A stretch of DNA of 64,000 nt from an uncultured Spirochaetia bacterium. Lineage in GTDB: Bacteria; Spirochaetota; Spirochaetia; SZUA-6; Bin103. Location: positions 682,001 to 746,000 of the forward strand of contig CATQHW010000003.1 in NCBI GenBank assembly GCA_958296075.1, written 5' to 3'. How positions within the stretch are numbered: position 1 is the stretch's first letter; each line of letters opens with the position of its first letter. Both the position numbers and the translations under genes were made by a program. Of the stretch, positions 7,294 through 14,030 are shown in pieces. Below the pieces are notes generated by a model. The model worked only from the letters and a program-made list of their open reading frames with translations, made no database searches and was not told the origin of the DNA.

Positions 7294-9521
7294 ATCACCA
7301 GCCGCGGCCACGCGACGGCGCGGCCGACCGCGGCGGTTGCCGCGGCGCGCAGCGCGGCCATGTCGTCGGGCGCCAGCTCACGCCGCAGCGCCTGCGCGAG
7401 CGGTCCCGCGCGGCGCTCGGTTCCGAGCAGCCGGTCGATCCATGCCGGGCTGATCCGGAGGTCGGTATGGAGGCGCTCCCCCTCGACGGCGACCTCCGCG
7501 AAACCGGCCGCCTCCAGCATCGCCCGCATCCGCTCCGGCGCCGGCGCCGCGCCGCCGGCGATGCTCTGCTGCACCCGTGCGATCCGCTCGGCCAGTGCGC
7601 CGCGTGCGGCCGGCAGCGGGAACAGCTCGGTCAGAGCCGGAAACGACGCGCCGTCGGTCTCCGCGATCGACAGCCGCGCGCCCGGCATCATCGCCGAGCG
7701 CAGCCCGCTCAGCGCCGCCTCCGGGTCGTCGAGCCGCGCCAGCGCGCCGCGGCCGACCGCCGCGTCGAACCGCACCGACGCCGCGCCGGCTTCCGCCAGC
7801 AACTCGCCCAGCCGGTCGAGCCCGCCGGCCAGCAGCGCCGGCCGCTCGCCGGCCGGCACCGCCTCGATCATCTGCCGCGCCAGCGCCAGGCGGTCGGCCG
7901 ACGGCGCCAGCGCGTAGACGCCGCCCTCGGGCGCGCGGCGCAGCAGCTCCCAGGTCAGCAGCCCGGTACCCATCGCCAAGTCGAGCACCACGTGGTGCCG
8001 CCGCACGCGCGCCCCGTCGAGCACGCGGTCGCGGATCGCTGCCACCGCCGTGGGCCGGCCGCCGGCGACGCGCGCCAGCCAGCGCTCGCGCTCATCGGCC
8101 ACCCGCGAGCCGGCCGAAGTGAGCACCTCGCCCGGCCCGTCGTCGAGCCCATCGTCGTCGAGCCCATCGTCGTCGAGCCCATCGTCGTCGAGCATGGCGG
8201 CGAGCTGCTCCTCGCGGCGGCGCGCCACCTGCAGGGCCAGCTCCCCCTCGTATCCCATCGCCGACGGCTGGTAGAAGACCCGTCCGGTCAGCGCCGCCGG
8301 CAGGTAACGCTGCGCCACCCAGTGGTCGCGGAACGCGTGCGGATAGGCGTAGCCGGCGCCGTGGCCGAACCCCTCCGCGTCGCGGCTGGCGTCGCGCAGG
8401 TGCGCCGGCACTTCGCCCGTCGCCTCCTTGCCGACCGCGTTCAGGGCGTCGAAGAAGCCCAGCGCCGAGTTGCTCTTGGCGGCGGTCGCCAGGTACAGGG
8501 TCGCCTCCGCCAGATGGAAGCGGCCTTCCGGCATGCCCACGTAGTCGAACGCCTGCGCGCAACCGGCGACCACGCCGACCGCGTGCGGGTCGGCAAGCCC
8601 CACGTCCTCGGCGGCCAGGATCAACATGCGCCGGAACAGGAAACGCGGGTCCTCACCGGCGTAGACCATGCGCGCCAGCCAATACAGCGCGGCGTCGGGG
8701 TCGGAGCCGCGCACGCTCTTGATGAAGGCGCTGATCGTGTCGTAGTGCGCGTCGCCGTCCTTGTCGTACAGCACCGCCCGCCGCTGGATCGACTCCTCGG
8801 CCACCGCCAGATCGACGACGATCGGCCCGCCGGCCGGATCGGTCGTCTCCACCGCCAACTGCAGGGCGTTGAGCACGCTGCGGGCGTCGCCGGCGGCGAC
8901 GTCAACCAGGTGGTCGAGCGCCTCCGGCCGCAGATCGACCTGCAGGCGGCCGTAGCCGCGCTCGGCGTCTTCCAGGGCTCGCCGGACGAGCGCGCGCAGG
9001 TCGCCGGCATCGAGCGCCAGGAGTTGGAAGATACGGCTGCGGCTCACCAGCGGCTTGATTACCTCGAAGTACGGGTTCTCGGTGGTGGCGCCGATCAGGG
9101 TCACGGTACCCGCCTCCACCCACGGCAGCAGCGCGTCCTGCTGCGCCTTGTTCCAGCGGTGCACCTCGTCCACGAACAGAATGGTGCGGCGGCCGTGCTC
9201 CTCGGCGTGCCGGCCGGCCTCCTTGATCGCCTCGCGCAGGTCCTTGACCCCTGCCAGCACGGCGTTGATGGCGATGAAGTGCGCGCGGGTGGTGTTGGCG
9301 ATGACCCGCGCCAGCGTGGTCTTGCCGGTTCCGGGGGGGCCGTAGAGGATGATCGAGGAGAGCTGGTCCGCCTCGATCGCGCGGCGCAGCAACCGGCCGG
9401 GTCCGATGACGTGCTGCTGGCCGGCCACCTCGTCCAGCGTGCGCGGCCGCATGCGCGCGGCCAGCGGTTGCGAGCGGCCGGAGCCGTCCAACCGGGGCGG
9501 GTCGCTTCGATCGGCAGGCAT
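7257..9521 (-). CDS. rarA: RarA (MgsA) replication-associated AAA+ ATPase fused to a SAM methyltransferase-like domain
   Basis: 754 residues, compared with about 440 for ordinary RarA. Residues 20-440 are RarA: Walker A GPPGTGKT (61-68), Walker B ILFVDEVH (D118, E119), the sensor region LIGATTENPYFEV and the conserved clamp-loader-like C-terminal domain with GYAYPH. An Asp-rich linker of three LDDDG units follows. Residues from about 480 form a class I methyltransferase-like Rossmann domain (VVLDLAMGTGLLTWEL, the SAM-binding loop). This architecture is known from cyanobacteria and some other phyla. RarA acts at stalled forks and ssDNA gaps; the target of the added domain is unknown. The start lies 22 bases from a divergent isomerase gene. 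Confidence 0.9.
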   Translation of the reverse strand: MPADRSDPPRLDGSGRSQPLAARMRPRTLDEVAGQQHVIGPGRLLRRAIEADQLSSIILYGPPGTGKTTLARVIANTTRAHFIAINAVLAGVKDLREAIKEAGRHAEEHGRRTILFVDEVHRWNKAQQDALLPWVEAGTVTLIGATTENPYFEVIKPLVSRSRIFQLLALDAGDLRALVRRALEDAERGYGRLQVDLRPEALDHLVDVAAGDARSVLNALQLAVETTDPAGGPIVVDLAVAEESIQRRAVLYDKDGDAHYDTISAFIKSVRGSDPDAALYWLARMVYAGEDPRFLFRRMLILAAEDVGLADPHAVGVVAGCAQAFDYVGMPEGRFHLAEATLYLATAAKSNSALGFFDALNAVGKEATGEVPAHLRDASRDAEGFGHGAGYAYPHAFRDHWVAQRYLPAALTGRVFYQPSAMGYEGELALQVARRREEQLAAMLDDDGLDDDGLDDDGLDDGPGEVLTSAGSRVADERERWLARVAGGRPTAVAAIRDRVLDGARVRRHHVVLDLAMGTGLLTWELLRRAPEGGVYALAPSADRLALARQMIEAVPAGERPALLAGGLDRLGELLAEAGAASVRFDAAVGRGALARLDDPEAALSGLRSAMMPGARLSIAETDGASFPALTELFPLPAARGALAERIARVQQSIAGGAAPAPERMRAMLEAAGFAEVAVEGERLHTDLRISPAWIDRLLGTERRAGPLAQALRRELAPDDMAALRAAATAAVGRAVAWPRLVIYARATASNSSS
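8144..8188. repeat. Three perfect 15-bp tandem repeats in the rarA linker
   Basis: The unit cgagcccatcgtcgt occurs three times without mismatch. On the coding (minus) strand it encodes three LDDDG pentapeptides that form the acidic hinge between the ATPase and methyltransferase domains. The 15-bp period keeps frame, so the copy number can change by slippage and alter only the linker length. Confidence 0.9.
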
Positions 9522-9543
9522 CGTTCGGATAGACTCGCAGAGT

Positions 9544-10263
9544 ATGAACGGTTCCGCACGCCGCGATCTGGCGATTCAGACCTACTGCCTGCGCGGCTTC
9601 ACCGACTCCCGCGTCGTGGCGCAGAAGGTAGCCGAGCTGGGGCTGGCGCACGTCGAGCTGGCGGGCAGCCACGCGGGCGACACCACTCCGTTCCCGGCCG
9701 CCGGCATCGGCATCGTCAGCACCGGCGTAGTCGAGCTCGCAGGCGGCGCGGACGCGATGCGCGCGAGCCTGGCTGTCGCCCGGCGGCTGGGGGTCGGCCT
9801 GGTCAGCGTCGACTTTCCGCCCGCGTTCTCGCCCGAGGCGTTCCGTACCGCCGAACGGGTGGCCGGCGAGCTGGGACTGCGGCTGGCCGTGCACAACCAC
9901 GGCGGCGGCCACTGGCTCGGGTCGCAGGCGATGCTGGAGCTGCTGCTGCAGTCGACCGGCGCCGAGATCGGCGTGATGCTCGACACCGCCTGGGCCATCG
10001 ACGCCCGCGCCGATCCGATCGAGCTGGCGCGACTGGCCGGCGACCGGCTGTACGGCGTGCACGTCAAGGACTTCGTCTACCGGCAGGGCCGCGAGCCGAT
10101 CGACGTCGTGGTCGGCAGCGGCAACCTCGACCTGCCGGGTCTGGCCGCCGCCCTGGACCGGATCGGCTTCGACGGTCCACTGATCCTGGAATACGAAGGG
10201 GACGTGCGCGATCCGATGCCGGCCCTGCACCGCTGCGTACAGGCGATGCGCAGCGTGTGGTGA
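9544..10263 (+). CDS. Sugar phosphate isomerase/epimerase-like TIM-barrel protein
   Basis: 239 residues, somewhat short for the family (usually 250-290). The N-terminal strand LAIQTYCLRGF and the AVHNHGGGHW, VMLDTAWAID and YGVHVKDFVY strands carry the metal-binding His, Asp and His of the xylose isomerase-like barrel, and LILEYEGD near the C-terminus supplies the last Glu. The ATG at 9544 sits 22 bases from the divergent rarA start. No obvious operon partner; it converges on the PIN toxin gene. Substrate unknown. The window contains three unrelated-looking paralogues of this superfamily (4141, 9544, 57115). Confidence 0.82.
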   Translation: MNGSARRDLAIQTYCLRGFTDSRVVAQKVAELGLAHVELAGSHAGDTTPFPAAGIGIVSTGVVELAGGADAMRASLAVARRLGVGLVSVDFPPAFSPEAFRTAERVAGELGLRLAVHNHGGGHWLGSQAMLELLLQSTGAEIGVMLDTAWAIDARADPIELARLAGDRLYGVHVKDFVYRQGREPIDVVVGSGNLDLPGLAAALDRIGFDGPLILEYEGDVRDPMPALHRCVQAMRSVW

Positions 10264-10298
10264 ACGCCCGGCGGCGGCTAACCGCTTACGCCAAGTCC

Positions 10299-10721
10299 TC
10301 AGCAGTTCCGGAGCCGATCAGCCGCTTCGCGCGCGGTAACGATCGGAATGCCTTCGACGTTCCCGACCGCCAGCATGTGGCGCTTGTCACCGGAAACGAC
10401 CAAGTCGGCCTTGCCGGCGACCGCGGTGGCGAGTATCAGATTGTCGTCTGGATCGTCCGATCGGTTCACTTCCGGCAACTCGTCAACCACCTCGGCAACC
10501 GCTCCGAGAACGGCGAACAGATCGTCGGCTTCTTCCGGCTTGATAGTGGATTGCAAGCGTGTTTGATTCAGCACGCGCCGTAGCTCATCGATCTGAAACG
10601 AGGACGTTATCAGCGTGTAGCCGTCGCCCTTGGCTGCGGCCAGCACTCGGCCTGGCCAGCCTTTCCTCGAGATCAGCGCACTTACGAAAACGTTGGTATC
10701 AAGGACAACTCGCACTGACAT
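10299..10721 (-). CDS. PIN-domain toxin ribonuclease of a toxin-antitoxin pair
   Basis: 140 residues. VVLDTNVFVSALI at the N-terminus gives the first acidic ligand, the Glu is in TSSFQIDELRRVL, and SDDPDDNLILATAVAGKADLVVSGDKRHML carries the later Asp residues of the PIN nuclease site. It matches the PIN_3 subgroup usually annotated as the toxin part of a TA system. The upstream partner on the same strand is the ribbon-helix-helix gene at 12095-12334, now separated by an IS element. Without the IS the gap would be 99 bases, wider than in most TA operons. The ribosome-binding site is AGGAGAG. Expected activity: RNA cleavage when released from its antitoxin. Confidence 0.85.
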   Translation of the reverse strand: MSVRVVLDTNVFVSALISRKGWPGRVLAAAKGDGYTLITSSFQIDELRRVLNQTRLQSTIKPEEADDLFAVLGAVAEVVDELPEVNRSDDPDDNLILATAVAGKADLVVSGDKRHMLAVGNVEGIPIVTAREAADRLRNC

Positions 10722-10812
10722 TATGCCTACTCTCCTGACCGGCCATGGATATCTTCAAAGCGACCCTATGGGTCTCCATACAACTTATTGCTCAAGTAAT
10801 CAAGAAGATGAA

Positions 10813-10822
10813 CTACGATGTC
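10813..10822. repeat. Left 10-bp target-site duplication of the ISAs1-family element
   Basis: ctacgatgtc lies directly outside the left inverted repeat and is repeated exactly at 12087-12096 outside the right one. Eight- to ten-base duplications are usual for the ISAs1 family. Confidence 0.93.
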
Positions 10823-12086
10823 CAGGGCAATCGACTGAACAGCAGCGTCACTTGGTGAGGAGCGAATAGAGGAAGTCCTCATTCCATGCCGCGAGGTGGC
10901 GACTGGATCGCATGCTGTGCCTGCCCTTGCCGCGCCGCAGCAGATTGCTGGCCATATGCTTGATGGTGGCGAAGTTCGCCGGAGCGTGCTGGGTTCGTAT
11001 GCGGCACTCGTCGTCCCGAAATACCATGTCCATCACCCAGTGCAGCCCATTCTCGACCCCCCAGTGGCTCCGCACTGCCGTGCCGATCTGTTCCGCGTCG
11101 CCCGGCAACGAACTCAGATAGTACCGCGTCTCCTGTTCGACCTTGCCCTCGACCAGCAACTCACGCCGGCTCTCCACCTTCGCGATGCTGCGCAGCCCCG
11201 GCCAAGCGTGGCTGTCCTGCAGCCACCCGATCTGCTCGGTCGCTACCACACGCCGCGTCTCCAAGCGCCCGTGGTCTTTCTGGCGGGTGCGATGCTCGCT
11301 GACCTCGTGCCCGGCGAAGCCGTCCTGCTGTTCGTCGAACAGCAACACCACCTCTTCGTGCAGGGTCCCCTGATTTCCTTTCAGCCCCAACACATAATCC
11401 GCTTCCTGGGCAACGATCTGGGCGGCGATGGCACGCTGCGTGCCCAGCGCATCGAGGGTCAGCACCGCACCGCGGAGTTCCAGCAACTCCAGCAGCTTCG
11501 GGATCGCGGTGATCTCGTTGGACTTCTGGTCCACCTTGCGTTGCCCCAACACCAGCCGCTGGCGTGCACTCCACGCCGAGATCATATGGATCGGCCCCTG
11601 CCCGGCGGCGCGGTCGAACGAACGGCGCATGGTCTTGCCGTCTACCGCCACCACCCCGCGCACCGCGGTCGTGAACCGCTCCACCCAGCCGATGAAACAA
11701 CTCTGGAACTGCTTGGCGTCCAGCTTGGCGAACACGATCCCCAGTTGGTCATGCGAGGGGACCCCGTGCTTGAACGGCAAGAAGCGGCGCAGGAATGCCA
11801 GCCGCTGCCGGCCGTAGAGGGCGACATCCACCCAGCAATCGGCGCCGCTGAGCACCGCGCACAGACACAGCAGCAAGATCTCCTCCAACGGATAGAGCAC
11901 CTTGGCCTGTTGGCGCGGGTCGTCCAGGTCGGCGAAACTGTCCAAGAACTCGATGGTGTGCTCGGAATCTGCGGATTGCACTGCGCTCATCTGCTTGCCC
12001 CTCCCAGAGCCATGCTATTGCTCTATAAGAGAATACCAATCAGACCACGCTTGTCATCCCCCCAAAAAATTCAGTCGATTGCCCTG
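10823..12086 (-). mobile_element. Complete ISAs1-family insertion sequence (1264 bp)
   Basis: The element is bounded by perfect 17-bp terminal inverted repeats: cagggcaatcgactgaa at 10823-10839 and its exact complement at 12070-12086. It contains one full-length transposase gene on the minus strand and is flanked by a 10-bp direct repeat. Intact ends, an intact transposase and an undamaged target duplication imply recent insertion. It landed at the last bases of the antitoxin gene at 12095 without destroying its stop codon, and it separates that gene from the PIN toxin gene. Its GC content is visibly lower than that of the surroundings. Confidence 0.97.
10848..11990 (-). CDS. ISAs1-family transposase (DDE)
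   Basis: 380 residues, full length for the family. It has the N-terminal DDE_Tnp_1-associated domain (FADLDDPRQQAKVLYPLEEILLL). The catalytic residues appear as D117 in VAVDGKTMRRS, D180 in LTLDALGTQ and E313 in HWGVENGLHW. The C-terminal motif NLLRRGKGRHSMRSSRHLAAWN is typical. The start at 11988-11990 follows GGGAGGGG. It catalyses cut-and-paste-like movement of the 1264-bp element. There is no frameshift or internal stop, so the element is probably active. Confidence 0.96.
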   Translation of the reverse strand: MSAVQSADSEHTIEFLDSFADLDDPRQQAKVLYPLEEILLLCLCAVLSGADCWVDVALYGRQRLAFLRRFLPFKHGVPSHDQLGIVFAKLDAKQFQSCFIGWVERFTTAVRGVVAVDGKTMRRSFDRAAGQGPIHMISAWSARQRLVLGQRKVDQKSNEITAIPKLLELLELRGAVLTLDALGTQRAIAAQIVAQEADYVLGLKGNQGTLHEEVVLLFDEQQDGFAGHEVSEHRTRQKDHGRLETRRVVATEQIGWLQDSHAWPGLRSIAKVESRRELLVEGKVEQETRYYLSSLPGDAEQIGTAVRSHWGVENGLHWVMDMVFRDDECRIRTQHAPANFATIKHMASNLLRRGKGRHSMRSSRHLAAWNEDFLYSLLTK

Positions 12087-12096
12087 CTACGATGTC
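12087..12096. repeat. Right 10-bp target-site duplication of the ISAs1-family element
   Basis: This is an exact copy of the decamer at 10813-10822. Its last two bases form part of the antitoxin stop codon (TGA on the minus strand, plus-strand 12095-12097), so the insertion left the coding sequence intact. Confidence 0.93.
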
Positions 12097-12334
12097 ATAA
12101 ATGACGATTCGCACGGGCGCCGGCCACTGCTTCATCGGCGAGGCTCTGGACCGCTTCGGCCGGCAGGTGCTTGTTGCGTTCCCAGATCGCCTCGACCGTC
12201 TCCCAGAAGATCGCTTGGCGTACCGCGCGATCCACGAACCGCGACAGGTCGCCCTTCCTGCCGCCCGTTCGCGCCAGATAGCTTCGCACGCGACGATCCG
12301 TGTCATCCGTGATGACGAGATCCCACCGAGACAT
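12095..12334 (-). CDS. Ribbon-helix-helix antitoxin
   Basis: 79 residues starting MSRWDLVITDDTDRRVR. The short N-terminal strand followed by two helices, with TGGRKGDLSRFVDRAVR between, is the pattern of RHH DNA-binding proteins that accompany PIN_3 toxins. The C-terminal part (ETVEAIWERNKHLPAEAVQSLADEAVAWA-like) would be the toxin-binding arm. The start at 12334 is chosen by family alignment; a TTG six codons upstream is possible. Expected role: neutralise the PIN toxin at 10299 and repress its own promoter, where a palindrome lies just upstream. The ISAs1 element now follows its stop codon directly. Confidence 0.8.
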   Translation of the reverse strand: MSRWDLVITDDTDRRVRSYLARTGGRKGDLSRFVDRAVRQAIFWETVEAIWERNKHLPAEAVQSLADEAVAGARANRHL

Positions 12335-12362
12335 CGAAAGTTCTCTATGCAAGTGTGCCAGT

Positions 12363-12380
12363 GTATACGCATACTGTCAA
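12363..12380 (-). promoter_or_regulatory. Probable promoter -35 and operator of the antitoxin gene
   Basis: On the minus strand TTGACA (12375-12380) is followed by the inverted repeat GTATGCGTATAC (12363-12374) in the -35/-10 spacer, and the gene starts about 30 bases further on. A short palindrome of this kind is what dimeric RHH repressors bind. The -10 is weak (CACACT-like at 17-bp spacing), so the assignment is tentative. Confidence 0.4.
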
Positions 12381-12417
12381 GCCCACATCGAGAGCGGCCC
12401 AGAGCGGCTTGGCCCGA

Positions 12418-13779
12418 TCAGGTGAACGATGCTTCGCCGGAATCGATCGGATCGTCGGGTGCCAGGGTGAAGCTGCCGTCCGGCCGCTCGCGCCACTGGC
12501 AGACGTCCGGCTCGCCGGTGTGGTTGGCGACCGGCCCGCCGAGAATCGGGTCGCCGGTCGCCCGCAGGTGTCGGTCGAGGCGCTCCCGCAGTTGCGCTTC
12601 CACGCCGGCCAGCGCCGGATCGCCGGCGCGGTCGCGCAACTCGAACGGGTCCTCGGCAAGGTCGAAGAGCTGCGCTTCCGGCAGCGGCGAACCGTACCAG
12701 CGCTCCACGGTCGCCCGGTCGCCGGCGTAGCGCGCCAGCCAGCCGTTGTCGACGAAGATGGGAACGCGGCGGTAGCTGCGGATCAGCTTGTGGCGGGAGG
12801 TGCGGATGGAACGGGCCGGCGTGTAGTACCAGCGTCCGCTGCGCCTGCCCCAGTTGAGCTGGCTGAACGCCCACCGGCGCAGCGGCGCGGCCGGCCGATC
12901 GGCCGTAAGCTGCGCGGCCCAGCTCATTCCCTCGATGTCCTGCGGCTGCTCCAGCCCGCACAGATCGGCCAGGGTGGGCAGCAGGTCGGTGTTGCTCGAC
13001 AGCTCGTCGATGCTTCTGCCCGGCGCGATCACGCCGGGCAGAAGCATCAGCAGCGCGGTGCGCAGCCCGGAGTCGTAGACGGTGTGCTTGGCGCGCGCCA
13101 CGGCCGGGCCGTGCTCGGTCGTGAACACGACCAGGGTGCGCTCGCGGAGCCCGGCGCTCTGGACGGCGGCCAGGATGCGGCCGACGCGGGCGTCCAGGTC
13201 CCGGATCTGCCACGCCAGGGTCGCCAGGTCGCGGCGCGTGACGCCGGTGTCGGGGAGATACGGAGGCACGTCGATCCGTTCCATCAGCTCCGGGTCGAAC
13301 GCCGCCCCGAACGGGCGATGGCACTGCGTGAACGATACCTGCAACAGGAACGGGGCGCTCTCGCCGCGCTGCGCTTCGATGAACGCCGCCGCGGCGGCCG
13401 CCTGTTCTTCCGGGACGGTCGCGATCTGCTCCGCGAACCCGAACCAGTGCGCGTCGTTGGGGATCATCAGCCGGCCGCACAGCACGGTCCGGTATCCGGC
13501 CCGCCGGAACCGCGCCGCCATGCAGATCGTCCCCGGGGCGAGAGGCTCCTGGCCGACGACCCCCACCTCGTGCGGCAACGATCCGGTGTACATCGACGAG
13601 CGGCTCGGTATGCAGATCGGCGCCGTGGCCACGTGCATGCCGAAGCGCGCGCCGGCGGCGGCCAGCTCGTCCAGGTGCGGCGTGCGCAGGTCGGGCCGCC
13701 CGTAGCAGCCGAGCCAGTCTCCCAGGTCGTGGCAGTCGACGTAGACGACGTGCGGTCGATCGTCGTTGCGGCGCGCCAT
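12418..13779 (-). CDS. Type I sulfatase (formylglycine-dependent)
   Basis: 453 residues. HVVYVDCHDLGDWLGCYG holds the N-terminal metal ligands. APICIPSRSSMYTG is the C-x-P-S-R signature, whose Cys is converted to formylglycine. GRL and FTTEHG (Asp/His metal region replaced by TEHG) and HKLIRSYRRVP follow as in heparan-N-sulfatase-like members. I start at ATG 13777-13779 (MARRNDDRPHVVYVD); an in-frame ATG twelve codons upstream has a nearer GGAG. No signal peptide is visible, so a cytoplasmic location is likely unless the start is elsewhere. It would remove sulfate from sugars or alkyl esters; maturation needs a formylglycine-generating enzyme not seen here. It is divergent from the trp leader. 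Confidence 0.88.
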   Translation of the reverse strand: MARRNDDRPHVVYVDCHDLGDWLGCYGRPDLRTPHLDELAAAGARFGMHVATAPICIPSRSSMYTGSLPHEVGVVGQEPLAPGTICMAARFRRAGYRTVLCGRLMIPNDAHWFGFAEQIATVPEEQAAAAAAFIEAQRGESAPFLLQVSFTQCHRPFGAAFDPELMERIDVPPYLPDTGVTRRDLATLAWQIRDLDARVGRILAAVQSAGLRERTLVVFTTEHGPAVARAKHTVYDSGLRTALLMLLPGVIAPGRSIDELSSNTDLLPTLADLCGLEQPQDIEGMSWAAQLTADRPAAPLRRWAFSQLNWGRRSGRWYYTPARSIRTSRHKLIRSYRRVPIFVDNGWLARYAGDRATVERWYGSPLPEAQLFDLAEDPFELRDRAGDPALAGVEAQLRERLDRHLRATGDPILGGPVANHTGEPDVCQWRERPDGSFTLAPDDPIDSGEASFT

Positions 13780-13801
13780 GCCGGAATCCTGCCGCAAGCG
13801 C

Positions 13802-13830
13802 TTGACGCCGTCCATCAGCTCCGGTAAGAT
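13802..13830 (+). promoter_or_regulatory. trp operon promoter
   Basis: TTGACG (13802-13807) and TAAGAT (13825-13830) are separated by exactly 17 bases, close to the sigma-70 consensus. The expected transcription start, six to eight bases downstream, falls at about 13836-13838, only two to four bases before the ATG of the Trp-rich leader peptide. Confidence 0.65.
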
Positions 13831-13839
13831 CGTTGAAGG

Positions 13840-13914
13840 ATGACCGATCGCAGCGTCGTCTCGACGATCGATTTCACGCGCGGCGCGCGTGTCTGGTGGT
13901 GGCCGGTGGAGTGA
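13840..13914 (+). CDS. trpL: trp leader peptide (24 residues with three consecutive Trp codons)
   Basis: An ATG at 13840 opens a 24-codon frame ending at TGA 13912-13914 and containing TGG-TGG-TGG at 13894-13902. It lies between a consensus-like promoter and a terminator hairpin directly upstream of trpE, the arrangement of ribosome-mediated trp attenuation. No separate Shine-Dalgarno precedes the ATG; given the promoter position the transcript would be almost leaderless, with GAAGG touching the start codon. When charged tRNA-Trp is scarce the ribosome should stall on the three Trp codons and favour the antiterminator. Too short for ordinary gene finding; the evidence is position plus codon content. 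Confidence 0.8.
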   Translation: MTDRSVVSTIDFTRGARVWWWPVE

Positions 13915-13997
13915 CCGGAGCCGGGCCACTGAGCCGCACGGCGGCACGTGCTGAAAGCCGCAGGTTCCGGTGATCGCGCCGGGCGCCTGCGGCTTTT
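13899..13997 (+). terminator. trp attenuator with mutually exclusive hairpins
   Basis: The terminator is an 11-bp perfect stem, aaagccgcagg (13954-13964) with cctgcggcttt (13986-13996), ending in a T-run at 13994-13997. The competing antiterminator pairs accggagcc (13914-13922) with ggttccggt (13963-13971): nine pairs including one G-U, overlapping the left terminator arm. A pause hairpin can form between gtggcc (13899-13904, over the Trp codons) and ggccac (13924-13929). This is the classical 1:2, 2:3, 3:4 arrangement. Stalling at the Trp codons would free segment 2 to pair with 3 and allow read-through into trpE. Confidence 0.82.
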
Positions 13998-14030
13998 GTG
14001 TGTATGGAGGACTTGGGCGAGGAGGCAGGA

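Noticed and set aside
7209-10583. Very long open frame (over 1100 codons) on the plus strand
   Set aside because: It is antisense to the rarA fusion gene and crosses the isomerase gene; the translation is Arg/Gln-rich with no domain, a by-product of high GC.
10896-12104. Plus-strand open frame of about 400 codons across the IS element
   Set aside because: Antisense to the ISAs1 transposase, which has all three catalytic residues and a good ribosome-binding site.
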